From the NCBI GenBank assembly GCA_021648125.1, contig JAKITK010000025.1, positions 1-40,691 of the forward strand: 40,691 bases of DNA. Reading direction: 5' to 3'. The first letter of the stretch is position 1. Every line of letters starts with the position of its first letter. The DNA is from Lysobacterales bacterium. Its GTDB lineage: Bacteria > Pseudomonadota > Gammaproteobacteria > Xanthomonadales > SZUA-36. Below, piece after piece: positions 34,102 through 40,691 of this stretch. The notes under the pieces are model-generated. The model was not told the DNA's origin and ran no database searches. It saw nothing but the letters and a program-made list of their open reading frames with translations. The translations under genes were made by a program, and so were the position numbers.

Positions 34102-34178
34102 GAGCTTTCAAGCGAGCTTTCGAGCTTTCCAGCTTTCAAGGAGAGCTTTCAAGGACCGAGCTTTCAAGGACAGACGCT
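34101..34178. repeat. GAGCTTTC(AAGGA) short tandem repeats
   Basis: The word GAGCTTTC or its variant recurs six times in about 75 bp, several times as GAGCTTTCAAGGA, with irregular spacing of 8-20 bp. It starts exactly where the endonuclease similarity ends, so the repeat may mark the deletion joint. Confidence 0.8.
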
Positions 34179-34575
34179 CGCTAGAGGTATTCCCGTTTTT
34201 GCCACGAGAGAAAGTCTCACATTGCCGACAATAGTGCGGGTAAACTTACTTGGCTTTTATGAAAAACAGCTGTATTACCCCGAGGCTCGGAGGAACTTCA
34301 TCTGAAAGTGTCCCGTAAACAGGTACGCGGTAGTGGCACACCCAGGGTCTAACCAAAACCATCGGGGAAGTTTTTTATCCAATATCTGTAACCTTCGAAA
34401 AACCAATTGTTCCACAGAGCGCGTTTAAGCCTAGGGCGGGAACTCGGGGAAGGATTAATCATGCGTGCCAGTAAACTCAAACTTTATTCGGTTTGACTGC
34501 GTTGCGCACATGTCAACTATCCGGGACACATAGTGTACCCGGATAATTGCCGGTTAATTGCTCTGTCAAAGACAG
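34179..34575. other. Gene-free junction with a hairpin
   Basis: About 400 bp with no supportable gene. A hairpin TATCCGGG/CCCGGATA (34518-34545, 12-nt loop) lies 31 bp past the stop codon of the minus-strand 939-residue gene. It may help end that transcript, though no clear T-run follows. Confidence 0.5.
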
Positions 34576-37395
34576 TTAAAGTACCGCTTCAAAACCATCG
34601 CCGAAAATCATATCTGGCAGTTGCCCAGTGATAGCAATACATGCAGAAAGCTCGGATGTGTTTCCAGCCGTGTCAGTTGCGCTGGCAACCAAAAGCTGAC
34701 CCACGGGCGCATTAGCGGTTAAATCAATAACAAAACTCGCATCACCCGCAGCATCAGTTGTTATCTGTGCAGTACCCAAAGGGGTTTCAGCTTCTCCATA
34801 GCCTGATGAATCACAACTTGAGTTGGTAAAAAACTCCAGGCTTAGCGTTAAGTCAGCTTCCCCATTGTAAGTTCCGGTAACTTGAGTGCCAACGCCAAGA
34901 ATACTGTTGGCAACAGTCAACACCGGAAAATTAAGCAGGCTGTTAGCGCCAACATCCACATCACCAATATCATTAGCATTAACGCTGGTAACATCATCAC
35001 AACTAAATGTTCCAGCATTGTAGTCGACGCATAAATCTATCGCTAGATCAGCATTACTGAAGATAGAGTTACCCTGGATTGGCGAGGCTCCAATTCCGGT
35101 ATTGTAAAACACCCCATCACCGCCGTTATAGGCAATTATATTTCCGGCACCAGCTTCAGTGCCACCAACCTGAGTGCCCTGACTCAGAACTTGTTGCAGC
35201 AGAAAAACACCGTGCCCGGCGTTACCAAGATCACCACTACCGGTTTGGTCTGTACCAATTTTGTTACCTTGAACAATATTACCAACGGTAGAACCACCTA
35301 TTCGCAGACCATCCAGGCCACTGCTGGAAATAATATTTCCGGCACCAATTGCCGTACCTCCAATCAAGTTCTCGGTTGCCCCACCAGTTATAAATATTCC
35401 AACACTGGCATTACCCAAGCCAACCATCCCGGTAACATCTGTACCAATATAGTTACCCTGGAAAATGTTGCCGGTTGGGTTTGGGTTACCAGAAGTACCT
35501 CTACTAATTATAATATGCGGGTTGCTGACAGCCAAATTACCAGAAATTATATTTCTGGCCCCAGCAGCTAGACCACCAATAGTATTTTGGGATGCCCCAT
35601 TATCTATTTGGATGGTGGTGGTCTCATTCCCGATCACCACAGCACCAGTAAAATCAGTACCAAAATAATTGCCTTCTATGCGATTGCCAGTAGCCCCAGA
35701 GCCTCCAATAGACAGCGCTGAAAAGCCCTGACCCGAGATAATGTTACGCGCTGCAGCAACGGTTCCACCAATTAGATTATTGGAAGAGTTAAAAAGTTGC
35801 ACACCGTTACCACCACTCCCCATACTTAGAGTGCCACCAGGGTCAGTGCCAATATAATTGCCTTCTATGATACTGCCGCCGCTTCCGTTCAACAAAATAG
35901 CACTACCGCCGATACTCCCAAGCACAAAATTACTGATGACCAAGCCACGGATCATACTATCGCCACCCAAAATTCGCAGTGCAGTTATCCCCTCACCATC
36001 AGCCAGGTCATCATTCGCCCCATCAAGCTGGATCACCGGGGTAGAAACAAAACCCGGTTGAGTAGTACCGTCAATTACAATTGGGCTTCTTATGTCCGGG
36101 AATCTTTCTACCGGGCTGATCGTATGTGGGCCAGCGCCCGGGATGTCAAAGCTTATCTGGTCTAATTGAGCAAAAGCCGGGACATCCACAACCTGTGCTT
36201 GCTCAGCAGCATCCAGCGTGGCTAACGCCAGTGTACCCTCGGCAAGCAGTATGGCTTCACGAAATGTCACTACACCATCTCTACTATCTTCATCGCCAGT
36301 GTCGTTAACCGTGATAGTTGCAACCGGAACATTAAAGCTAATTGCTAGGGCATAAGGTGCCGTTTGTAATACCACCAAATCATCCACTGCATCTGCAGTA
36401 AGACGCATATATAAGGCATCTACAGCCGTATGTTTAGCTGTAATTTGTGACCATTGACTATTGGAAACCACCCTGTAATCGGCAGGAAACCACTGCGCTG
36501 AAGGAGCTGCTGACTTAACCGCCGAAACCATAGTTGTATCCAGAATATCGCTATCAGCTAATAAAACTGGAGCACTAGGCTGGGGTGAACTAATACCTAC
36601 GCTGGCAATTGAGTTTAGGCTTTCTCTTTTTCCAGATTCCAGCTTTACCGGGTCAATAAACCCGCTCCACTGGCGTAACTTAGCAGTGGCTGCGCCAGTT
36701 ACGCCTTGCAATAGATAAATCGTTGCTTGGTTCTCAATTTGCGTTTCTAGCAGTAAATCTGGCAAGCCATCTCGGGGCTGCCATTCACCCACTGCAATAT
36801 CTTTGAGCTGCCCACCTATCGGGTATTCAATGCTTTGGTTAAAGCTCCCAGTGCCAGTTCCGTGGGTAAAGTACAAATTCTCTGAGCCGATAGGCATTAA
36901 GGCCAAGTCGAGCTGCCCATCAGCGTTGAAATCGCCCGCAAGCAGCCGGTCAGGGAAGAAATCCAGGCTTTGTACTTTCTCAGGAGAAGAGAACAATCCA
37001 TCCCCATTAACAACTGCATTATTCTGCTCGTAAACACCCTGAGTCAAGCCCCGGAGCAGCACTATCGCACCTGCTTCAGCATCTGCATAACCGATGATCA
37101 AGTCACTAATGCCATCGCCATCAAAGTCACCCTTGGCGATTGAAATCGGAACTCCAAGGTCTGCCGGTAACGGTACAATTATCTCCTTGAGTCTGGTTTT
37201 TAACTTGCTTTCAGCTGGTGATTCAAATGCATCGCCAAGCGTAGCGCGTAATGTGCCACCCGCGCTTGGCAGGGCCGTTGCAAGACCAGCAAAACTCAAA
37301 AGGAAACCTATCAATACACATTGGTGCAAGGCAGGTATAGAAAAAATCCGTCTGTCAGAGAGCCTGACAACGGGAGACAAAATGTGAGCATCCAT
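34576..37395 (-). CDS. Large secreted FG-GAP / beta-helix protein with C-terminal GFE motif
   Basis: 939 residues. A long signal region ends near GLATALPSA (about 45). FG-GAP/VCBS-type calcium-binding repeats follow (KGDFDGDGISDLIIG, AGDFNADGQLDLALM; about 90-250). A CSLREA-like segment (VNDTGDEDSRDGVVTFREAI, about 365-385) opens a right-handed parallel beta-helix (about 440-790). The helix is built of NIISGN / GNYIGTD-x-TG / NxIGGT turns, a known beta-helix repeat class. A last beta-sandwich domain has SLEFFTNSSCD and ASATDTAGNTSELS. The protein ends QLPDMIFGDGFEAVL. AAGGA lies before the ATG. Extracellular or surface adhesin-like role is inferred; no enzymatic residues are evident. Confidence 0.88.
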   Translation of the reverse strand: MDAHILSPVVRLSDRRIFSIPALHQCVLIGFLLSFAGLATALPSAGGTLRATLGDAFESPAESKLKTRLKEIIVPLPADLGVPISIAKGDFDGDGISDLIIGYADAEAGAIVLLRGLTQGVYEQNNAVVNGDGLFSSPEKVQSLDFFPDRLLAGDFNADGQLDLALMPIGSENLYFTHGTGTGSFNQSIEYPIGGQLKDIAVGEWQPRDGLPDLLLETQIENQATIYLLQGVTGAATAKLRQWSGFIDPVKLESGKRESLNSIASVGISSPQPSAPVLLADSDILDTTMVSAVKSAAPSAQWFPADYRVVSNSQWSQITAKHTAVDALYMRLTADAVDDLVVLQTAPYALAISFNVPVATITVNDTGDEDSRDGVVTFREAILLAEGTLALATLDAAEQAQVVDVPAFAQLDQISFDIPGAGPHTISPVERFPDIRSPIVIDGTTQPGFVSTPVIQLDGANDDLADGEGITALRILGGDSMIRGLVISNFVLGSIGGSAILLNGSGGSIIEGNYIGTDPGGTLSMGSGGNGVQLFNSSNNLIGGTVAAARNIISGQGFSALSIGGSGATGNRIEGNYFGTDFTGAVVIGNETTTIQIDNGASQNTIGGLAAGARNIISGNLAVSNPHIIISRGTSGNPNPTGNIFQGNYIGTDVTGMVGLGNASVGIFITGGATENLIGGTAIGAGNIISSSGLDGLRIGGSTVGNIVQGNKIGTDQTGSGDLGNAGHGVFLLQQVLSQGTQVGGTEAGAGNIIAYNGGDGVFYNTGIGASPIQGNSIFSNADLAIDLCVDYNAGTFSCDDVTSVNANDIGDVDVGANSLLNFPVLTVANSILGVGTQVTGTYNGEADLTLSLEFFTNSSCDSSGYGEAETPLGTAQITTDAAGDASFVIDLTANAPVGQLLVASATDTAGNTSELSACIAITGQLPDMIFGDGFEAVL

Positions 37396-37818
37396 TGCTA
37401 TTCCTTTACATCATCCGTAATTTACGCCGTGATTCCCTAACCAAATAAACCCAATTTTATTTAGATCACGGCAAAAATAGTTGCCCGTCCTGGGCGATAA
37501 TGGCGATAATAGCTAATAGAATCAACATATCTACTGTTTGGTTCCATGTCCGGTAGGTCGGTTAGTGGATTCTAAACGGCAACCGAAAACTATAGCTTAT
37601 CTTCGATATATTAAAATATGAGCAAATTTCAATATACAGGAGTTTCTTATAAGTATCAACATTAAAACCTGATGACAGCTTAAATATCTATTTTAGACGG
37701 CAATTAAATAAGGTAAGGTTATCCATTAATTCAGCTACTATTCATAGTTCGTACTATAAGGTAGTAACTGAGACAGATAATTTCGGTATGGTTAGGGTCT
37801 CATTTTGGAGTGGTTACT
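37396..37818. promoter_or_regulatory. Divergent AT-rich intergenic region
   Basis: 423 bp between two divergent secreted-protein genes. Nothing codes convincingly. GGCGATAAT occurs twice in tandem (about 37493-37511), and an imperfect dyad AGTTCGTACTA / TAGTAACT lies at 37747-37770, about 50 bp before the small secreted-protein gene. Either could be regulatory. Confidence 0.35.
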
Positions 37819-38226
37819 ATGAAAATCAGATTTTCTTTCAGCATTTTTATTATTTTGATGAGTATTTCTTTTCTATCTGTTGCGGCTAGTGAACAGCAGG
37901 GCAGGATTGTAACTAATATTGGCAAGCCGGTTTCAGAGGCCTGTCTGCTTGAGGTTGAAGTGGATAATATTGATGGTAATAATGTGGTTCGACCGCCTTA
38001 TTCATTTGCTATCGAGCCAGGTTCGCACACTATTAAAACCCGTTATGCCAAAAAGCTTGTTAATCGAGGCAACTGCCTGAACAGTAATGTTTCAAGAAAT
38101 ATCAATCGCTACCGCATTGAACCGCTGGAGCTTGAGGTTGAAGCGGGTAAAAGTTACTACATTGCATTAGATGCGACAGATCGTGATGCTAGAAATTGGA
38201 AGCTGGTGGTTTGGAAGGTTGAGTGA
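37819..38226 (+). CDS. Small secreted protein of unknown function
   Basis: 135 residues from the ATG at 37819, with TTGGAG 8 nt before it; the GTG at 37810 overlaps that SD and was rejected. Signal peptide KIRFSFSIFIILMSISFLSV-AAS. The mature chain has two Cys (EACLLEV, RGNCLNS) and a pattern seen in small periplasmic proteins with a PEGA-like beta fold: PYSFAIEPGSHTIKTRYAKK and LELEVEAGKSYYIALDATDR. Complete and probably expressed. Function unknown. Confidence 0.75.
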   Translation: MKIRFSFSIFIILMSISFLSVAASEQQGRIVTNIGKPVSEACLLEVEVDNIDGNNVVRPPYSFAIEPGSHTIKTRYAKKLVNRGNCLNSNVSRNINRYRIEPLELEVEAGKSYYIALDATDRDARNWKLVVWKVE

Positions 38227-38295
38227 TTTTGGTGATTGCTAAGTCTGAAATCAGGTAAAGGAATTAGAGCATGATCAGTGCCTTAGGCAGCATGA

Positions 38296-38694
38296 CTAGC
38301 AAATGGTTGTGACATGCAGGTATGCATTAATTTTCCTGTCTGCAGTTATTAATACAGCTGCATGCTGCCGTGCCAGTGCGGTGATGATGCGATCAGCTGG
38401 ATCACTATGGAATTTACCTGGTAGGTTGACTGATTGAATAGCCAGCTGGTTATTTACTGGGATAAAGCGAACAGTCTTAATTTTTTCAATTAATTTGAAC
38501 CAGTCATCAATATTGATGCTCAGGGTCAACCTATCTTTTTTAACTAGCAAGGCGATTTCCCAACTACTTATAGATGAAATTAAAATATCACCATTGGTTG
38601 TCAGTTCATGTTCAATCGCCTGCCTGGCGGCTTTCGAAAGTGCCACATCATCATTAACCCACCAAACCAAAATGTGGGTATCCAGAACTATCAC
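38296..38694 (-). CDS. PIN-domain toxin (type II toxin-antitoxin)
   Basis: 132 residues, the size of PIN/VapC-type ribonuclease toxins. The metal-binding acidic residues are present: D5 (MIVLDTHILVWW), E46 (SSWEIALL), D98/D101 (HSDPADRIITA) and D119 (ITADRKI). The protein is expected to cleave RNA with Mg2+. Its start overlaps the stop of the antitoxin gene by 4 nt, the usual arrangement for coupled synthesis. Confidence 0.93.
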   Translation of the reverse strand: MIVLDTHILVWWVNDDVALSKAARQAIEHELTTNGDILISSISSWEIALLVKKDRLTLSINIDDWFKLIEKIKTVRFIPVNNQLAIQSVNLPGKFHSDPADRIITALARQHAAVLITADRKINAYLHVTTIC

Positions 38695-38927
38695 TTGAGT
38701 GCAATCCAGTCATCTCCGCCAACGGGTTCGAGGGGATCAATATAGTCGCTCACACTGCCTTTGAGAATATCCAGAGGGTTTTGGTCTTGCTGATGATATG
38801 GTCGAACCTCTATGGTAGGGCGACCATGATCGGTAATAATGACCGTATTCCCGCTGGCTTCAACCTGACGAAATATCTCTAGGGCTTTGGCTTTGAATTG
38901 AGATTTTGAAACTCTATTTTCCATCAT
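38691..38927 (-). CDS. Phd/YefM-family antitoxin
   Basis: 78 residues. The N-terminal dimer/DNA-binding part reads SKSQFKAKALEIFRQVEASG, NTVIITDHGRPTIEVRPY, the standard Phd/YefM pattern. The C-terminal tail (DPLEPVGGDDWIALK) is the likely toxin-binding segment. Two ATG codons lie in tandem (38927, 38924), and neither has a strong SD. It should neutralise the PIN toxin and repress the operon through the dyad at 38966-38990. Confidence 0.92.
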   Translation of the reverse strand: MMENRVSKSQFKAKALEIFRQVEASGNTVIITDHGRPTIEVRPYHQQDQNPLDILKGSVSDYIDPLEPVGGDDWIALK

Positions 38928-38953
38928 TCGGCCGTGTTCATGGGATTGATTCT

Positions 38954-38990
38954 ATTATATCAGAAATATGACCACTATTTATAGTCATAT
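38954..38990 (-). promoter_or_regulatory. Toxin-antitoxin promoter and operator
   Basis: On the minus strand a perfect TATAAT -10 lies at 38954-38959, about 27 bp before the antitoxin start. A dyad ATATGAC (38966-38972) / GTCATAT (38984-38990) with 11 nt between covers the position of the -35. This fits autorepression by the antitoxin complex. Confidence 0.65.
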
Positions 38991-39009
38991 ATTTATCTGT
39001 TGTATTGAT

Positions 39010-39043
39010 AAAAAAACCCCGACTGGTATTCAACCGGCCGGGG
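39010..39043 (-). terminator. Intrinsic terminator of the ComEA-like gene
   Basis: CCCCG (39017-39021) pairs with CGGGG (39039-39043), and CTGGT pairs with ACCGG inside with one mismatch between them. On the minus strand seven T follow. It lies 25 nt past the stop of the gene at 39068-39349. Confidence 0.88.
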
Positions 39044-39067
39044 TGTTCCCCCTGTTTGTGTTGGTGT

Positions 39068-39349
39068 TCAGCTTTTTTTAGCTAAAGTTTTGCTGACCTG
39101 AATATTCTGAATATTCTTTTCAACGGTTTTCAGACCAACGCCTTTTACATTTACCAGTTCATCGGCATGCTTGAAAGGGCCGTTTAGGTTGCGGTATTCA
39201 ACAATGGCTTGAGCCTTGCTGAGACCGATTCCCGTGAGGTTTTCGGCCATCATTTCTGCGCTGGCTGAATTGATATTAACCGGTGCAGAAATCACATTAC
39301 CTGCCATTAACATCAGGGCCAGAGTTGTAACCATTAGTAATTTTTTCAT
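39068..39349 (-). CDS. ComEA-family helix-hairpin-helix protein
   Basis: 93 residues from the ATG at 39349, which has the strongest SD in the window (AAAGGAGGA). The frame extends 33 codons upstream but that part lacks support. Signal peptide KKLLMVTTLALMLMAGNVIS-A. The mature protein is a double HhH domain: VNINSASAEMMAENLTGIGL, SKAQAIVEYRNLNGPF, ELVNVKGVGLKTVEKN. Such small exported ComEA proteins bind double-stranded DNA in the periplasm and retain incoming DNA during natural transformation. It is a stand-alone gene, as usual in gammaproteobacteria. Confidence 0.93.
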   Translation of the reverse strand: MKKLLMVTTLALMLMAGNVISAPVNINSASAEMMAENLTGIGLSKAQAIVEYRNLNGPFKHADELVNVKGVGLKTVEKNIQNIQVSKTLAKKS

Positions 39350-39606
39350 TGTGTCCTCCTTTAAGGATCTGTTGTGTGCTTCCGTAATTGGAGCAGGTTT
39401 AGAATAGCCCAGCAGGGCAGTTGCGCAACAGAGGTGATGTATGCACAAAGCTGTAGGAGTTGAGCGGATAGTTTTATCAGCAAATGTGCTTTTTAAGTCG
39501 CAGGATATTTTAGATGCTGAGTGTATTTGTATTATTTATCCCATTCTCATGTTTTGAGAGGCTGCCAGTGTTTAATGCACTTGAAGAAAACAAAAGGATA
39601 TTGAAA

Positions 39607-39876
39607 ATGGCATTTGACCCGCAAAACATAGTTGGAAAAACAGTAAATTCCTACATCTCCCGCCCGGGGCCCGGTAAGACTAGGATCTACATGATGATGT
39701 TCACTGATGGCAGCTGTTGCGAATTTGTCTCGGGCAAAAACAATGCCTTTGCAAACCGCCGCAAGGCGCTGGAAACCCAAGTGAAAAGCGTAAAACAACG
39801 GGCTGGCGGTGTTATTGAGCCGGTTTTAAATTCGGCACAACCAGGGGTTCAGCAAATGGCATTAAGTGGCTTTTAG
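39607..39876 (+). CDS. Small cytoplasmic protein of unknown function
   Basis: 89 residues from the ATG at 39607, with AAAGGA 7 nt upstream; the 31-codon extension to 39514 has no SD and was not used. No signal peptide or membrane segment. The sequence has an N-terminal beta-rich part (VGKTVNSYISRPGPGKTRIY, MMMFTDGSCCEFV) with a CC pair and a basic helix (ANRRKALETQVKSVKQRAGG). I recognise no family. It looks like a real gene because of the SD and normal composition. A DnaA-box cluster begins 22 bp past its stop. Confidence 0.65.
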   Translation: MAFDPQNIVGKTVNSYISRPGPGKTRIYMMMFTDGSCCEFVSGKNNAFANRRKALETQVKSVKQRAGGVIEPVLNSAQPGVQQMALSGF

Positions 39877-39897
39877 GCGATAGGCCAAAAAGTCATG

Positions 39898-39933
39898 GTT
39901 ATCCACAATGCCTGTGGATAACTATGTGAATAA
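39898..39933. promoter_or_regulatory. Cluster of three DnaA boxes
   Basis: Two perfect consensus boxes face each other, TTATCCACA (39899-39907) and TGTGGATAA (39913-39921), five bases apart. A third, TGTGAATAA (39925-39933; TTATTCACA on the other strand), also fits the relaxed consensus TTWTNCACA. The inverted pair also gives a 10-bp hairpin, but no T-run follows it, so a DnaA-binding role seems likelier than termination. Confidence 0.7.
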
Positions 39934-39972
39934 CTGTTTTTGGGGCTTGCTGTAGTAACGAAATCTTTACAT

Positions 39973-39989
39973 TGGTCAATAATTGACCA
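39973..39989. promoter_or_regulatory. Perfect 17-bp palindrome, candidate operator
   Basis: TGGTCAAT-A-ATTGACCA is a perfect dyad about 50 bp after the DnaA-box cluster. The TGGTC half-site is reminiscent of GntR-class operators, but no regulator or target gene is adjacent, so its owner is unknown. Confidence 0.5.
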
Positions 39990-40373
39990 GCTTGCCATCT
40001 ATAATTAAAAATCAATGACTTAGCGTTGATATAATTAATGTTAGGACTAGTTTATTTTTGAAATCAGGGAAAAAAATCGTAATCAATCACTTGTGTATTA
40101 CTTTTTGAAGTTGATTGTAGATTGTGGGCGTAAGCTCTTGATATATTCTTTGTGGTGGTGGTTCGCACATCCGTGTGCTCCCTCGGCATTCGTGGCTCCT
40201 GCACAGCAAATGCGAATAGCATTGTCCGGTATCTATTCAAGCCCACTAGATTCCGGGTTCAGCTATTCGCTGCCCCGAAAGGACGAGTGTGGGGGGTCAG
40301 CTAATCGCTGTCTCGGAAGGACGTGTGTGTGGCATTTCTGGATAGGCAGGTTTGTGATCGCTGAGTGGGTTGA
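39990..40373. repeat. Gene-free region with an imperfect 36-38 bp tandem repeat
   Basis: About 380 bp without a supportable gene. At about 40256-40291 and 40294-40330 two imperfect copies occur of a unit beginning GGxTCAGCTAxTCGCTG and ending GGACGxGTGTG. It looks like a small extragenic repeat. The open frame on the plus strand through it has no SD or recognisable sequence. Confidence 0.5.
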
Positions 40374-40691
40374 TCAGGGGTTAATTCCAATCTCCAAAGG
40401 CCAGACTTCAAGTTTGTCCATCAGCGCCAGTTTTTCCTGATGGTCGCCTTCTGTTTGGTTGATTTCCTGCCGGAGTTCGGTAATCCGTTGCAGGTAATCT
40501 TTATGCGTCATCTGGTTGCCCATGTCGCCCTGTAGAATTCGTTTTGTTCTGAAAGCATCCCAGATTTCTTTTTCTTCTGGGTTGAGGGTTTCGGGATAAT
40601 TTCTGGCGCGGTAGCGAAACAGCATTTCGCTGAGTCGTTTGTCCTGGAAACTAAAATTGTTTTTAGCTAGCTCTTCGGGTGAAAGGTGATG
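40374..40691 (-). CDS. sbcB: Exodeoxyribonuclease I, C-terminal part (cut by window edge)
   Basis: The frame is open to the window edge and reads HHLSPEELAKNNFSFQDKRL, SEMLFRYRARNYPETLNPEE, followed by an alpha-helical tail. The MLFRYRARN(Y/F)P segment and helical end are characteristic of the C-terminal domain of bacterial exonuclease I (SbcB), a 3'-5' single-strand DNA exonuclease that binds SSB. About 105 residues are visible; the DnaQ-like catalytic part lies beyond the window. An internal ATG at 40625 is not the start. Confidence 0.92.
   Translation of the reverse strand, partial: HHLSPEELAKNNFSFQDKRLSEMLFRYRARNYPETLNPEEKEIWDAFRTKRILQGDMGNQMTHKDYLQRITELRQEINQTEGDHQEKLALMDKLEVWPLEIGINP

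Noticed and set aside
34018-34305. 95-codon frame as an intact gene
   Set aside because: Only the first about 27 codons resemble a protein family; the rest is translated short-repeat DNA.
40093-40440. 115-codon plus-strand frame
   Set aside because: Runs through the tandem repeat and antisense to sbcB, with no SD and no recognisable sequence.

Overview
The window looks like a chromosomal piece of a marine-type gammaproteobacterium. Support: the ffs-dnaX-ybaB-recR block, a ydbH-ynbE-ydbL operon, recQ, the 3' end of sbcB, a ComEA-type protein, Shine-Dalgarno led genes throughout, and many secreted repeat-rich proteins. I cannot place it below class with confidence; a Cellvibrionales/Pseudomonadales-like lineage is a guess from gene content.

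Layout. 169-822 (-): secreted spondin-domain protein. 1053-3298 (+): OmpR-type response regulator and histidine kinase, start/stop overlapping. 3494-5293: recQ. 5529-6407: lone LysR regulator. 6473-16357: accessory 'surface protein' region. It holds an IPTL-CTERM protein with a cohesin-like domain, a dockerin-bearing secreted protein just upstream of it, and three tandem DUF285/BspA-like genes built on a 25-residue repeat (14, 19 and 8 copies). These are followed by a fragment of a sulfotransferase-like gene and a truncated, frameshifted secreted-protein gene. 16410-17315: intact sulfotransferase-like gene. 17402-20784: ydbH-ynbE-ydbL (envelope lipid transport). 20827-23013: molybdopterin oxidoreductase. 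23198-25380: two REP-like inverted-repeat zones flanking a C-terminally truncated beta-helix gene. 25404-25994: unknown secreted protein. 26211-30191: SRP RNA, dnaX, ybaB, recR and then, unexpectedly, an arginine (phosphagen) kinase. 30256-31278: small membrane protein and its TetR regulator, with two matching operators. 31422-33884: membrane-anchored M28 peptidase. 33885-34575: relic of an HNH endonuclease gene plus short repeats. 34576-37395: 939-residue FG-GAP/beta-helix protein. 37819-38226: small secreted protein. 38296-38927: Phd/PIN toxin-antitoxin pair. 39068-39349: ComEA-like protein. 39607-39876: small conserved-looking protein, followed by a DnaA-box cluster. 40374-40691: C-terminus of SbcB (exonuclease I), cut by the window edge.

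How it fits together. Housekeeping replication/repair genes are interleaved with gene-poor junctions where surface-protein genes have been duplicated, truncated or lost. The observation I rate highest is a short C-terminal motif, roughly (I/L)F-x-x-x-F-E followed by 2-3 residues (best form IF-x-D-G-F-E). It closes four intact secreted proteins of two unrelated architectures and also survives in the 3' remnant of a broken fifth gene. It behaves like an unrecognised sorting or processing tag, and coexists with a known IPTL-CTERM tag. The adjacent cohesin-like/dockerin pair suggests a small two-part surface-display module. These functional readings are inference; the motifs, repeats and gene damage are directly visible.
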